28,700 bases of DNA, taken from Desulfobacteraceae bacterium (lineage in GTDB: Bacteria > Desulfobacterota > Desulfobacteria > Desulfobacterales > SURF-15). This document shows, piece by piece, positions 19,272-26,661 of this stretch. Location of the stretch: contig QZKK01000098.1 of assembly GCA_003599475.1 (NCBI GenBank), positions 1 through 28,700 on the forward strand, given 5' to 3'. A program made the translations under genes and the position numbers. The notes under the pieces are model-generated. The model did no database searches. It worked only from the letters and a program-made list of their open reading frames with translations, and was not told the DNA's origin. The number at the start of each line of letters is the position of its first letter. Position 1 is the stretch's first letter.

Positions 19272-21152
19272 GTGTCAACGAGAGAGCCTGCAGGTCCCAA
19301 ACCTCAAATTTCCCACCCTTTGTCCGATAATATACAAATGAACCTGCTGGACGCTTTTGAGAATACTGCCGAATTCATACCGGCGATACCCGGCTTAAGA
19401 CCCGGTGCGCCGGATGCCGGGGGCTGGAATCAAAAGGCGCTGATCACCTATCTGGCGAGCGAGCTGCGGAACCCCCTGAATGCGGTGGTCGGGTACTGCC
19501 AGATTCTTCTTGAAGATACGATCGATCTGGATCGAAACGATTTCGTATCGCGGCTCCATCAGATTCAGAGAAGATGCGCTCAGATCCTGGCACGAATCAA
19601 CGATTTTCTGGATCCCGTCCGCCGGGAGGAGCTGTCTGAAATCGACAAAGACAACCTGTGGCTTTCGGTCTACCGGCGGATCCGGGTTCCCTTGAAAGAG
19701 ATCGGTCAGCTCAGTGAAGGGCTTCTCAAGTCTGCATCCGGATCCGATCAGCCCTTTCTTTGCGCAGATGTCGAAAAAATCCACCAGGCGGTCTCCCATC
19801 TGAACCGGACCGCCGAGAGCTTGACGGAGCTTTCCAAAAGCCCCGGAGGAATCACCCCGCTTACGCTCGAAACCTACAGCGCGCTCTCCAGATCCAAGGG
19901 TCGTATCGAACCCTTCCGGTCTTCGACGAAAAGAGACGGGAAGGTGACTGCGGAATGTGCATCCATTCTGATTGTGGACGACCATCCCCTGACCTGCGAT
20001 CTGCTCACGCGCCTGTTGAAACGCCAGGGGCATGTCGTGGAAACGGCGGAAAACGGAATCAAGGCCCTCGAGATGGTCAAAAAACGCGCCTTCGACCTCA
20101 TGCTTCTCGATATCGTCATGCCTAAGATGTCCGGGTACCAGGTACTGAAGCGACTGCGGGAAGAGGAGGCAGGCAAATCGCTTCCGGTGGTGATCATTTC
20201 GGCACTCGATGAAAAAGAAAGCCTCATCCGCTGCATCGAGCTTGGCGCGGACGACTATCTGTTCAAGCCGTTCAATCCTGTCCTTCTCAGGGCCAGAATC
20301 GATGCCTGCATCGAAAAAAAGCGCCTCAGGGAAAAGGAGCAGCTCTATCTGGAAGGAATCGAAAACGACCTTGCCGTGGCGCGGAAGATACAGGCCAATT
20401 TTCTGCCGGGCCGCCTTCCCGAGCCGCCCGGATGGGAGATTGCCGCGCTTTTTCAGCCGGCCCGCCAGGTGGCAGGAGATTTCTACGACGTCTTTCCGGT
20501 CTCCTCGGAAAAAAAATTGGGAATCACCATCGGGGATGTCTGCGGAAAGGGGGTCAGCGCAGCCCTGTTCATGGGCCTTTTCCGCAGCCTGATCCGTGCA
20601 TTTTCACTCCTGTACGAAACGGAACCGAAAGGCTCCGGGGACTTACCTCACCCGGACCTCCAGGGAGATTCAGACCGGCATGGCGCCTGCGTGCTCAAAT
20701 CGATCGTGGAGCGGCTCAACAACTTCATTTCCACCAACCATGGGAAAGCCAACATGTTCGCGACTCTTTTCTTTGCGGTTCTCGACCCTGCAAACGGAAC
20801 GCTTACCTATGTCAACGGCGGAAACGAACCGCCCATCATCTTCGATCGGCACCGTGCCAAGACCCGCTTGAACGCAACCGGCCCTCTGGTGGGCCTGCTG
20901 CCCGACATCCCCTTTAAAGCCGAACAGGTCCGGCTGGAGCCCGGCGATACGCTGGTCGCTTTTACCGACGGAATCCCCGAAGCCAAAGATCCCGCCGGGA
21001 GGCTGCTCAAGGAAGGACATCTCTTGGAGATGCTCGCCTGCCCCCACCCTTCGGCGAAAGCCCTGGTGGCAAGCTTTTCAGCCTACTTCAAAGAGGCTCA
21101 GGATCAGCCGGACGACCTGACCCTGATCGCGGTGAGAAGGAATGAGGAATGA
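19272..21152 (+). CDS. Response regulator with HisKA-like segment, REC and SpoIIE/PP2C phosphatase domains
   Basis: The 626-residue protein has three parts. Residues about 52-120 resemble a HisKA dimerisation domain (YLASELRNPLNAVVGYCQIL), but the phospho-acceptor His of SHELRxPLN is Ser63, and no ATPase domain follows. Residues about 231-345 form a REC domain: acidic pocket VDDHP, acceptor Asp280 in LLDIVMPKMSG, Lys in LFKPFN. Residues about 360-622 form a SpoIIE/RsbU-like PP2C phosphatase with GDFYD, GDVCGKGVSAALFM, FTDGIPEAKD and DDLTLIAV. Such proteins usually dephosphorylate an anti-sigma-factor antagonist. The GTG at 19272 is uncertain; an ATG at 19338 would remove 22 poorly conserved residues. 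No anti-sigma partner or cognate kinase is adjacent. The last codons lie in a heptamer repeat. Confidence 0.9.
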   Translation: MSTREPAGPKPQISHPLSDNIQMNLLDAFENTAEFIPAIPGLRPGAPDAGGWNQKALITYLASELRNPLNAVVGYCQILLEDTIDLDRNDFVSRLHQIQRRCAQILARINDFLDPVRREELSEIDKDNLWLSVYRRIRVPLKEIGQLSEGLLKSASGSDQPFLCADVEKIHQAVSHLNRTAESLTELSKSPGGITPLTLETYSALSRSKGRIEPFRSSTKRDGKVTAECASILIVDDHPLTCDLLTRLLKRQGHVVETAENGIKALEMVKKRAFDLMLLDIVMPKMSGYQVLKRLREEEAGKSLPVVIISALDEKESLIRCIELGADDYLFKPFNPVLLRARIDACIEKKRLREKEQLYLEGIENDLAVARKIQANFLPGRLPEPPGWEIAALFQPARQVAGDFYDVFPVSSEKKLGITIGDVCGKGVSAALFMGLFRSLIRAFSLLYETEPKGSGDLPHPDLQGDSDRHGACVLKSIVERLNNFISTNHGKANMFATLFFAVLDPANGTLTYVNGGNEPPIIFDRHRAKTRLNATGPLVGLLPDIPFKAEQVRLEPGDTLVAFTDGIPEAKDPAGRLLKEGHLLEMLACPHPSAKALVASFSAYFKEAQDQPDDLTLIAVRRNEE

Positions 21153-21200
21153 GGAATGAGGAATGAGGAATTTTAGATTGAAGATTGAAGATTGAAGATT
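21139..21200. repeat. Two adjacent heptanucleotide tandem arrays at the 3' end of the SpoIIE gene
   Basis: GGAATGA is repeated four times plus GGAA (21139-21170), and after TTTT, AGATTGA is repeated three times plus AGATT (21175-21200). The units within each array are identical. The stop codon of the REC-SpoIIE gene (21150-21152) lies inside the first array. From 21201 to 21343 I see nothing further. Confidence 0.95.
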
Positions 21201-21343
21201 CTGCGGTATGAGATGCACTCCGATGAACATGCGGGACAACTCATCTGATAGAACGGCTTCCTGGATGCGGCTCTTTCACTCCGAGTCCATTATCATTCTT
21301 CTCTAGCGAACGTGGAATTGAGGAGCGGCGGTCACGGGGCGCC

Positions 21344-21748
21344 CTACTCCGGACAGACCATTCTGACGGATGGGAAATATGTTCTATATCTGCCCTCGTC
21401 CCGTGTGATTAAATCCAAGTCAAGTACAGCAGCCTGGGCGCCAATATAGAAATCGGGCAAAGGCGATTTTTTGATTCCTTTCCCCTTTTTGTATTTAAGA
21501 TATGCTTTTCCAGCCAGAAACAGGGCTTCTTTGGGAATTTCTAACATCTGAAATCCACCCTTATGAAGAGCCGATTCCAATTCTTCTATTTTCTTAAAAC
21601 CTACCGATACTTCGGTATATATTATCGAGTTTATATAAAGCGTGTGATCGGCATGACTTGCCAAAGCGGATTCAGACCAATCGGCCCAATTAGGATCATC
21701 AAGGAAAATGTCCAAAATGACATTTGAGTCAACAAGTAGACCATTCAT
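21344..21748 (-). CDS. vapC: PIN-domain toxin, VapC family
   Basis: VapC toxins are Mg-dependent RNases, often acting on tRNA, rRNA or other structured RNA, held inactive by VapB. The 134-residue length is typical. The acidic catalytic residues of the PIN fold are visible: Asp7 in LLVDSNVILDIF, Glu46 in IIYTEVSVGF, Asp in PLPDFYIGAQA (about 99) and Asp in LITRDEGRYRTYFP (about 116). The ATG overlaps the stop of the AbrB-type antitoxin gene by four bases (ATGA), so the two are translationally coupled in the antitoxin-toxin order. Base composition is lower in GC than the housekeeping genes in the window. The gene is convergent with the REC-SpoIIE gene. Confidence 0.92.
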   Translation of the reverse strand: MNGLLVDSNVILDIFLDDPNWADWSESALASHADHTLYINSIIYTEVSVGFKKIEELESALHKGGFQMLEIPKEALFLAGKAYLKYKKGKGIKKSPLPDFYIGAQAAVLDLDLITRDEGRYRTYFPSVRMVCPE

Positions 21749-21972
21749 CCATCTGACCTCGTTAAGGCCATTATTTCATCTGTCGTCATTTTAACAGTGG
21801 CTGCACCACGCAATTTTGCAAATTTTCGAGTGGCCGCTTTCACCCCTTTTTGCTTCACTAAAAAAACACGGCCTTCTTCCTCGACAAAATCAACCTCTGT
21901 TGTTGGTGTGATTCCCAATTTTTCGCGAATGTGCTGGGGAATAGTGACCTGGCCTTTTGTGGTTACTCTCAT
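21745..21972 (-). CDS. vapB: AbrB/SpoVT-type antitoxin, VapB
   Basis: The 75-residue protein begins MRVTTKGQVTIPQHIREKLG, the swapped-hairpin (AbrB/MazE/SpoVT) DNA-binding motif, followed by EVDFVEEEGRVFLV and a C-terminal half that would wrap the toxin. Length is typical for VapB. Starts upstream are possible at 21978 and even 22032, but GGAGG lies six bases before the ATG at 21972, and 22032 sits on the predicted -35 box; so 21972 is preferred. With the PIN gene it makes a standard VapBC toxin-antitoxin pair. The upstream inverted repeat 21992-22013, spanning the -10, is the likely autorepressor site. Confidence 0.92.
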   Translation of the reverse strand: MRVTTKGQVTIPQHIREKLGITPTTEVDFVEEEGRVFLVKQKGVKAATRKFAKLRGAATVKMTTDEIMALTRSDG

Positions 21973-21991
21973 AGTCATCCTCCAGTAATTT

Positions 21992-22032
21992 GTATTACTG
22001 GTAATGGTAATACCTAATACAAACCATGTCAA
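21992..22032 (-). promoter_or_regulatory. VapBC promoter with inverted-repeat operator
   Basis: On the minus strand TTGACA (22032-22027), a 17-base spacer and TACCAT (22009-22004, four of six) form a promoter. GTATTAC (21992-21998) and GTAATAC (22007-22013) form a perfect 7-bp inverted repeat with an 8-base centre that covers the -10. This is the expected layout for repression by a dimeric AbrB-type antitoxin. Confidence 0.7.
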
Positions 22033-22134
22033 TTCAGAAGAGCATCGAACGCTCTGTCAGAGCAGCGCGGCCCACAGTAGATCGACCCGTTTGTCTCCTC
22101 CCCCTTACCGTCACTGTCGCTCGACCAAGACGTT

Positions 22135-23223
22135 TCATGCTGCAAAACGGTGCACTGCGTCTTCGTTCCACTCCACCCCTGTACCGATGGCGTCGTCGAC
22201 GATCGCCATGCCTTTCTCGACACGTAGCGGCTCTGCGAGAATGGGGTTCCACCAGTCTGCGTACTCCAGCCAATGAGCTGTCGGCGTGCAGCACAAGAGG
22301 CGCGCACTGATCTCGGGCCACAGGTGGTTGGACATGTGGAGACCCTTCGCATGCGCGAGCGTCGCGGCCCTGAGCCAGCCCGTAACACCCCCGATCTTCA
22401 TCACGTCTGGCATAACTAAGTCCGATGCGTGCGCCTCAATGGCGTGCTGCATGTCCAACGTGCCCCACCAGTTCTCGCCGCATTGAATGGGGGTGCGCGC
22501 CTCGCGCGCAACCAGCGCGTGCCCGGCGTAGTCGTGGGCGAGCGTCGGCTCTTCAACCCACGTGAGGCCTTCGTCATCGAGCACCCGCAGTCGCTCGACA
22601 GCCTCTATCGGCGCGAGGCACTGGTTGTAGTCCACCATGATGCTGATGTCCGCCCCAGCGGCCTCCCGCATGGCGCGCACAACGGCAACGTCCTCGTGCA
22701 CCGTTGGGTAGCCGATCTTGGCTTTGATGCCCTTAAATCCTCGCGTCGCCCAGTATTCGGCGGCCCTTGCGCATCCTGCCACACCGTCGTACCCGACCGC
22801 GCCGTAGGGGCGGACCGGCTTCTCCACCCCACCCAGCAACCGCACGAGCGGCACGCTGTGCACGCGGGCCAGCGCATCCCACAGGGCCATATCGATCGCG
22901 GCGAGCGCCATCCCCACCAGGCCTTGCGTCCCAAGTAATCGGAATCGCTTGGCGAGCTTTTGTTCGATTTCGGCAGGTGCCAGTACCTCGCCCTTCACCA
23001 GTGCCTCGCAATTCTGAATCAGCGCTGCAGCCGGCTTGAGAGCTGCCGGCGTGTATGTGAACACCATGCTGTGACCGCTGATGCCGGTGTCACTGATCAC
23101 GTCTGTCAAGACCAGGGGCGACTCCGTAATCACGCCGCTTGCAGTCTGATGCGGTTCTGTCATCGGCACGCGGACCGCCCGCACTCGGAACTCTTGAATT
23201 GTCGGCGACGTATCTCTCGGCAT
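22135..23223 (-). CDS. Mandelate racemase (enolase superfamily, MR subgroup)
   Basis: The 362-residue enzyme aligns with Pseudomonas putida mandelate racemase at a constant offset of three: catalytic Lys167 and Lys169 (KAKIGYP), metal ligands Asp198, Glu224 (WVEEPTLAHDY) and Glu250 (GENWWG), Asn200, Asp273, His300 (SNHLW) of the His-Asp dyad, and Glu320 (TAHWLE). It therefore probably racemises mandelate or abstracts a proton from a similar alpha-hydroxy acid. GGAGGAGGAG directly precedes the ATG. Codon and base use are more GC-rich than the neighbours, no other mandelate-pathway gene is here, and repeats lie on the upstream side, all of which point to lateral acquisition. It could instead be a related acid-sugar dehydratase, but the His-Asp and KxK set argues for the MR type. 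Confidence 0.9.
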   Translation of the reverse strand: MPRDTSPTIQEFRVRAVRVPMTEPHQTASGVITESPLVLTDVISDTGISGHSMVFTYTPAALKPAAALIQNCEALVKGEVLAPAEIEQKLAKRFRLLGTQGLVGMALAAIDMALWDALARVHSVPLVRLLGGVEKPVRPYGAVGYDGVAGCARAAEYWATRGFKGIKAKIGYPTVHEDVAVVRAMREAAGADISIMVDYNQCLAPIEAVERLRVLDDEGLTWVEEPTLAHDYAGHALVAREARTPIQCGENWWGTLDMQHAIEAHASDLVMPDVMKIGGVTGWLRAATLAHAKGLHMSNHLWPEISARLLCCTPTAHWLEYADWWNPILAEPLRVEKGMAIVDDAIGTGVEWNEDAVHRFAA

Positions 23224-23380
23224 CTCCTCCTCCTCAGATCAGTATGCCCAACGTTTTGGGTAACCAGCGCAGCCCCGATATTTCTGCTAGAATGCCCACG
23301 TTTCTCGGCGTCTGGTTGACCCAATTCGACCTTTATTCATAGTAATCGTGGGAACGTATGAAACTCTTAAACTTTTCAAA

Positions 23381-23526
23381 TTTGATGAATTCGTAAAAAG
23401 TCAGAATTTGATCTTTTCTGTCATTCCGGCCAGTGATTTCAACAAGTTCTGGACGCAGGTCGGAGATTCCGTCTCCGCCGGAGATCAAGTCCGGCATGAC
23501 GATTCTATGACTTTTTACGAGAACAT
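23381..23526 (+). repeat. Palindromic extragenic element, copy A (MITE-like)
   Basis: The ends carry the inverted core TCGTAAAAAGTCA: left 23391-23403 and, in reverse, TGACTTTTTACGA at 23508-23520. The inside begins GTCATTCCGGC and ends CCGGCATGAC, making a nested inverted pair. The left end GATGAATTCGTAAAAAGTC is nearly repeated, inverted, in copy B. Open frames that cross this element are not believable genes. Confidence 0.65.
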
Positions 23527-23781
23527 AAGGCTTAAGATTATCAGAAGGGAAAACGATGCCGGCATGACACAGGCACCGTCGCCGGACTTTCGTTTGAAGC
23601 TTGAGCATCTGTCCGAGCTCTGCCGCCATAACGATCCCTTTCGACAGCGATTTGCCTTCGGTTCGGGTGATCTGGCTTTGGGGGGATCTCTTCTTCCTGG
23701 AACGATGCTCCTGCTATAAAGGGTAAGTCCAAGAAAAGCAAGCGAAATTTGGTTCAACGTTCAGCATTGAACGTTCATTGA
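23527..23781. other. Gene-free segment between palindromic elements, with a perfect inverted repeat
   Basis: No recognisable gene is present. At 23756-23775 AACGTTCA-GCAT-TGAACGTT is a perfect 8-bp inverted repeat with a four-base centre. An open frame of about 60 codons ends near 23719 but starts inside the palindromic element and has no family features. Confidence 0.45.
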
Positions 23782-23879
23782 AAGCCGGAGGCCAGACTTA
23801 TCGAATCCCGCCTCAGCGGGACTGGATTCCGGCTTTCGCCGGAATGACGGAATTCTCGACTTTCTACGAGTTCATCAAA
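23782..23879 (-). repeat. Palindromic extragenic element, copy B, in inverse orientation
   Basis: Read on the minus strand it starts GATGAACTCGTAGAAAGTC (within 23858-23879), like copy A, and goes on to GTCATTCCGGC. It contains two perfect hairpins, ATTCCGGC-TTTC-GCCGGAAT (23826-23845) and CCCGC-CTCA-GCGGG (23807-23820). The shared ends with copy A show a repeat family. Such hairpins could also end transcription from either side. Confidence 0.65.
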
Positions 23880-23911
23880 TCTAAAATCCAAAATCTAAAA
23901 TCTAAAATTAA
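23877..23911. repeat. Heptanucleotide tandem array before the YkgJ gene
   Basis: Five steps of seven: AAATCTA, AAATCCA, AAATCTA, AAATCTA, AAATTAA. It abuts palindromic copy B and ends 38 bases before the ATG at 23950, so it lies in the promoter region of the YkgJ-kinase pair. Confidence 0.85.
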
Positions 23912-23949
23912 TATTGGCCCCTTTGGCGGGATCTGATAATGTACGCTCC

Positions 23950-24603
23950 ATGATGGATCGGGAAAACCGCAAAGAGATATCGGAATGCATGCGATGCGGC
24001 ACCTGCTGCAGGAAGGGCGGACCCGCCTTTCATCTCGAGGACATGCGGCTCATCGAAGACGGGACCATCTCGGCATCAGACCTCTGCACGATCCGGGAGG
24101 GGGAGCCGGTATATGACAATGTAAAAGGGGTCCGGTATCCAAGCCCTTCCGATATCATCCGATTGAAGCAGAAAAACGGCTCCGCAGCCTGCCCCCTTTT
24201 CCGGGAAGAGGACCGGGAGTGCAGCATCTATCGCCTGCGCCCGGTGGAATGCAGGACTCTCCAATGCTGGAATACGGCAGGAATCGAAGCGCTCTATGCC
24301 GTCGATCGCCTTACCCGCAGGGATCTTTTGTCCGGGATGAAGGAGATCTGGGAAGCGGTTTCGGATCATCAGAAGAAATGCGACTACGGCCGCATCCTGC
24401 CACTTTCGAAATCGACGGCAATTTCGCCGGAGGTTGCCGAGATGGTCCGCTTCGATATCTATCTGCGAGAATTGATGGTCGAAAAAGGAGGGGTAGACCC
24501 GGACCTCCTGGAGTTTCTCTTCGGGAAGCCGCTGACCGAAACCCTTCAAAGGTGCGGCATTCATCTCGAATTTATCTCCGCTGGAGCGGGAAGCAATGGG
24601 TGA
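23950..24603 (+). CDS. YkgJ-family cysteine-cluster protein
   Basis: The 217-residue protein has the N-terminal cluster CMRCGTCC (Cys13, 16, 19, 20), then CPLF and CSIYRLRPVECRTLQCW, the pattern of the CxxCxxCC (YkgJ/UPF0153) family, thought to bind zinc or an Fe-S cluster; the biochemical role is unknown. The C-terminal third (about 130-217) is helical and not conserved in my memory. The ATG at 23950 (or 23953) lacks a clear ribosome site; an open frame continues upstream to 23914 through repeat DNA. It overlaps the FGGY kinase start by eight bases, so the two are translationally coupled and perhaps functionally linked, for example in modifying or sensing the kinase product. Confidence 0.85.
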   Translation: MMDRENRKEISECMRCGTCCRKGGPAFHLEDMRLIEDGTISASDLCTIREGEPVYDNVKGVRYPSPSDIIRLKQKNGSAACPLFREEDRECSIYRLRPVECRTLQCWNTAGIEALYAVDRLTRRDLLSGMKEIWEAVSDHQKKCDYGRILPLSKSTAISPEVAEMVRFDIYLRELMVEKGGVDPDLLEFLFGKPLTETLQRCGIHLEFISAGAGSNG

Positions 24604-25966
24604 CGGACCGGAAGAGCGAAGCCGCCGGCCGGACCGGCGACCCGAACGGATCCTCGCCGTCGACGTCGGGACCCAGTCGCTGAGGGCAAGCGTCATGGAC
24701 CGAAGCTACCGGACCTTGGAAACGGCCAGGGTTTCTTACTTTCCCCGGGTACTTCCCGGAAACCGGGTGGAAATCGACGCGGAAACCCTCTGGCGGGCCT
24801 TCATTCAGGCCTGCTCCGAACTGACGCCTGCCCAACCGCTGGATGGCGTTTCATTTTCGACCCTCTGTCCGTCCCTGCTGGCCATGGATTGCGACGGAAA
24901 CCCGCTCACCCCTTTGATTCTGCACATGGACCGGAGGAGCTACCGGCAGGCCGCTTGGGCGATGAAAAAAATCGGTGAGGAGAAATTCCTTAAAATTTCC
25001 GGCAATCTTCCCATTCCCGGCGGAATTTCGGCCACAAGCCTCCTGTGGATCAAAGACAATCACTCGGACATTTACCGGCGGCCGGATGTCGTGTTCGGAC
25101 ACGCCGTGACCTTCTTCATGAAACGCCTGACCGGGCGTTTTCTCATCGATCCCTCGAATGCCTCCTTTACCGGGCTTTACGATACGGTCGGTTACGGCAA
25201 CTGGTCGCCCGAACTTTTTTCCGCACTGCAGGTCGAACCCGAAAAGCTTCCGGAGGTGGTGATGTCGGAAACCGTCGCGGGCGAGCTCGATTATGCGGTG
25301 GCGCGGGCTGCGCGGCTTCCCGGCGGGATTCCGGTGGTTATCGGGGCCAACGATACCACCTGCGCCGCGGTCGGCATCGGGGTCTCCGAACCCGGGATGC
25401 TGATGAATACCTCCGGGACAACCGAAATCCTGGTCTTGTGCCTGGATTCCCCTCTGGTGGGAAAGGATCATCTCCTGCGGACCCATGCATACCCCAACCG
25501 GTGGCTGGCGATGCGAACCGTTGGCGCCGGGGGAGGTTCCCTGGAGTGGTTCCGGAAAAACTTCTGCAGGGAGATGAGCAAAGAATCCTTCTACGACGAA
25601 TATCTCACAGAGACCCTTTCCGCCAGAAAACTCCCCAGGATCCGCTTCCATCCCTACCTGACCGGCGATCGGCACAGGCTGAGGCAGCGGTTCGGCGCCT
25701 TTTCCGGCATCACCCTCGACACCAGCCGGGAGGACTGCCTGCTTGCCCTCTCATACGGGATCGTATCGTTTCAGATGAAAATTCTGGACACGTGGAAGCG
25801 GCACACGCCGCTCAAAGCCGAAATCTATCATGTCGGCGGCGGGGCAAGCGAGTCGTACACACGCTTCAAGCAGGCGCTTCTGAAGGATTTCCGATTCATC
25901 CCCTCGGGGGAAACAGCCCTCAAAGGGGCGGCCATGCTGGGGTTCGGCGCGCTGGGCCGGATGTAG
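24596..25966 (+). CDS. FGGY-family carbohydrate kinase
   Basis: FGGY kinases phosphorylate pentoses, pentitols, glycerol or related polyols with ATP. The 456-residue product has the N-terminal phosphate-1 motif ILAVDVGTQSLRASVMD (about 19-35), the substrate region HMDRRSYRQAAWAMKKIG, the second-domain VVIGANDTTCAAVGIGV (the aspartate here is the likely catalytic base) with MNTSGTTEIL, and the adenosine motif YHVGGGASESYTRFKQAL near the C-terminus. It resembles xylulokinase or gluconokinase but is a little short (480-520 usual), and no transporter or isomerase is adjacent, so I do not name a sugar. The N-terminal 17 residues are basic and unusual; a downstream start is not available. It overlaps the YkgJ gene by eight bases. 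Confidence 0.9.
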   Translation: MGDGPEERSRRPDRRPERILAVDVGTQSLRASVMDRSYRTLETARVSYFPRVLPGNRVEIDAETLWRAFIQACSELTPAQPLDGVSFSTLCPSLLAMDCDGNPLTPLILHMDRRSYRQAAWAMKKIGEEKFLKISGNLPIPGGISATSLLWIKDNHSDIYRRPDVVFGHAVTFFMKRLTGRFLIDPSNASFTGLYDTVGYGNWSPELFSALQVEPEKLPEVVMSETVAGELDYAVARAARLPGGIPVVIGANDTTCAAVGIGVSEPGMLMNTSGTTEILVLCLDSPLVGKDHLLRTHAYPNRWLAMRTVGAGGGSLEWFRKNFCREMSKESFYDEYLTETLSARKLPRIRFHPYLTGDRHRLRQRFGAFSGITLDTSREDCLLALSYGIVSFQMKILDTWKRHTPLKAEIYHVGGGASESYTRFKQALLKDFRFIPSGETALKGAAMLGFGALGRM

Positions 25967-25977
25967 AAGACCTTGTG

Positions 25978-26364
25978 TTACCAAACTCGGCTGACAGCAT
26001 AGGCCGATAGTCGTCTGTCCTGACTTAACAATTGCAGCTTTTCGATTATGGCTTGTGCAATCAACATGCGGTCAAAGGGATCCCGGTGGTGGAATGGCAG
26101 TTTCGCCACTTCTGCACAGTGCGACATTTCAATGGGGAGCCACTGAACCGCATTCATCTCCATCTCGGCTTGAATCGTTTCAACCCACTCGCTCTTGAGG
26201 GAGATCTTCCCCAGGCTCTTTTTGATACCTATTTCCCATAAACTGGCAGCACTGAAAAAAAGCGTGTTCATAGGATTCAAGAAAATCTCCCGGGCCATTT
26301 CGCTGAGCCGGTCGTCGCCGGAAATCAACCAGAGGAAAGCATGGGTATCCAGGAGCACATTCAT
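25978..26364 (-). CDS. PIN-domain toxin, VapC family (second pair)
   Basis: The 128-residue protein is a PIN-domain RNase with the acidic set Asp6 (LLDTHAFLWLISGDDRLS), Glu44 (SAASLWEIGIKKSLGK), Asp near HHRDPFDRMLIAQA (about 95) and Asp in LLSQDRRLSAY. The phrase DTHAFLW and the SLWEI motif identify the subfamily that is usually paired with Phd/YefM-type antitoxins, as here. The ATG overlaps the antitoxin stop by four bases (ATGA). It is convergent with the FGGY kinase, 12 bases from its stop, with no terminator between. It belongs to a different PIN subfamily from the toxin at 21344. Confidence 0.93.
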   Translation of the reverse strand: MNVLLDTHAFLWLISGDDRLSEMAREIFLNPMNTLFFSAASLWEIGIKKSLGKISLKSEWVETIQAEMEMNAVQWLPIEMSHCAEVAKLPFHHRDPFDRMLIAQAIIEKLQLLSQDRRLSAYAVSRVW

Positions 26365-26597
26365 TCCATATATTGCCTGAAATCTTCGAGGGGTTCATCA
26401 AAATCATCGGCCATGGATAGGATCAAGCCCTTTGCGTTGCCGATTTTTCTCTTCCCTCTGGCCTCCGGCAGTACCTCCAAACGCACCACCGGTTTGTTGC
26501 CTCGGGCGATGATGACCTGCTTGCCGTTGAGTGCCGCTTGGATCAATTTTGACAGTTGGGTTTTGGCTTCGTGGATGTTGACCTGAAGAGTTTCCAT
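26361..26597 (-). CDS. Phd/YefM-type antitoxin
   Basis: The 78-residue protein begins METLQVNIHEAKTQLSKLIQ, the Phd/YefM DNA-binding motif (beta strand followed by helices), continues with GKQVIIARGNKPVVRLEVLP and ends in an acidic toxin-binding tail (DDFDEPLEDFRQYME). AAGGAAG lies about 6 bases before the ATG at 26597. It is the first gene of the pair with the PIN toxin. The promoter and inverted repeat at 26628-26661 fit autorepression by the antitoxin-toxin complex. Confidence 0.93.
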   Translation of the reverse strand: METLQVNIHEAKTQLSKLIQAALNGKQVIIARGNKPVVRLEVLPEARGKRKIGNAKGLILSMADDFDEPLEDFRQYME

Positions 26598-26627
26598 ATC
26601 CGCTTCCTTGTGCGTTTGGAATGCATA

Positions 26628-26661
26628 TTGGCTAATATAGTTAGCTAAAAAAGATTGTCAA
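26628..26661 (-). promoter_or_regulatory. Phd/VapC promoter with operator-like repeat
   Basis: On the minus strand TTGACA (26661-26656), a 16-base spacer and TATATT (26639-26634, five of six). TTAGCTAA (26641-26648, itself a palindrome) and TTGGCTAA (26628-26635) flank the -10 with a five-base centre, TATAG. This is a likely autorepressor site. From 26662 to 26780 I see only GC-rich, purine-rich spacer. Confidence 0.7.

Noticed and set aside
22429..22938. Plus-strand open frame of 169 codons inside the racemase region
   Set aside because: It is a shadow of the mandelate racemase gene, whose full catalytic set is on the minus strand.
23348..23719. 123-codon plus-strand open frame upstream of the YkgJ gene
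   Set aside because: It crosses palindromic repeat copy A and has no family features or ribosome site.
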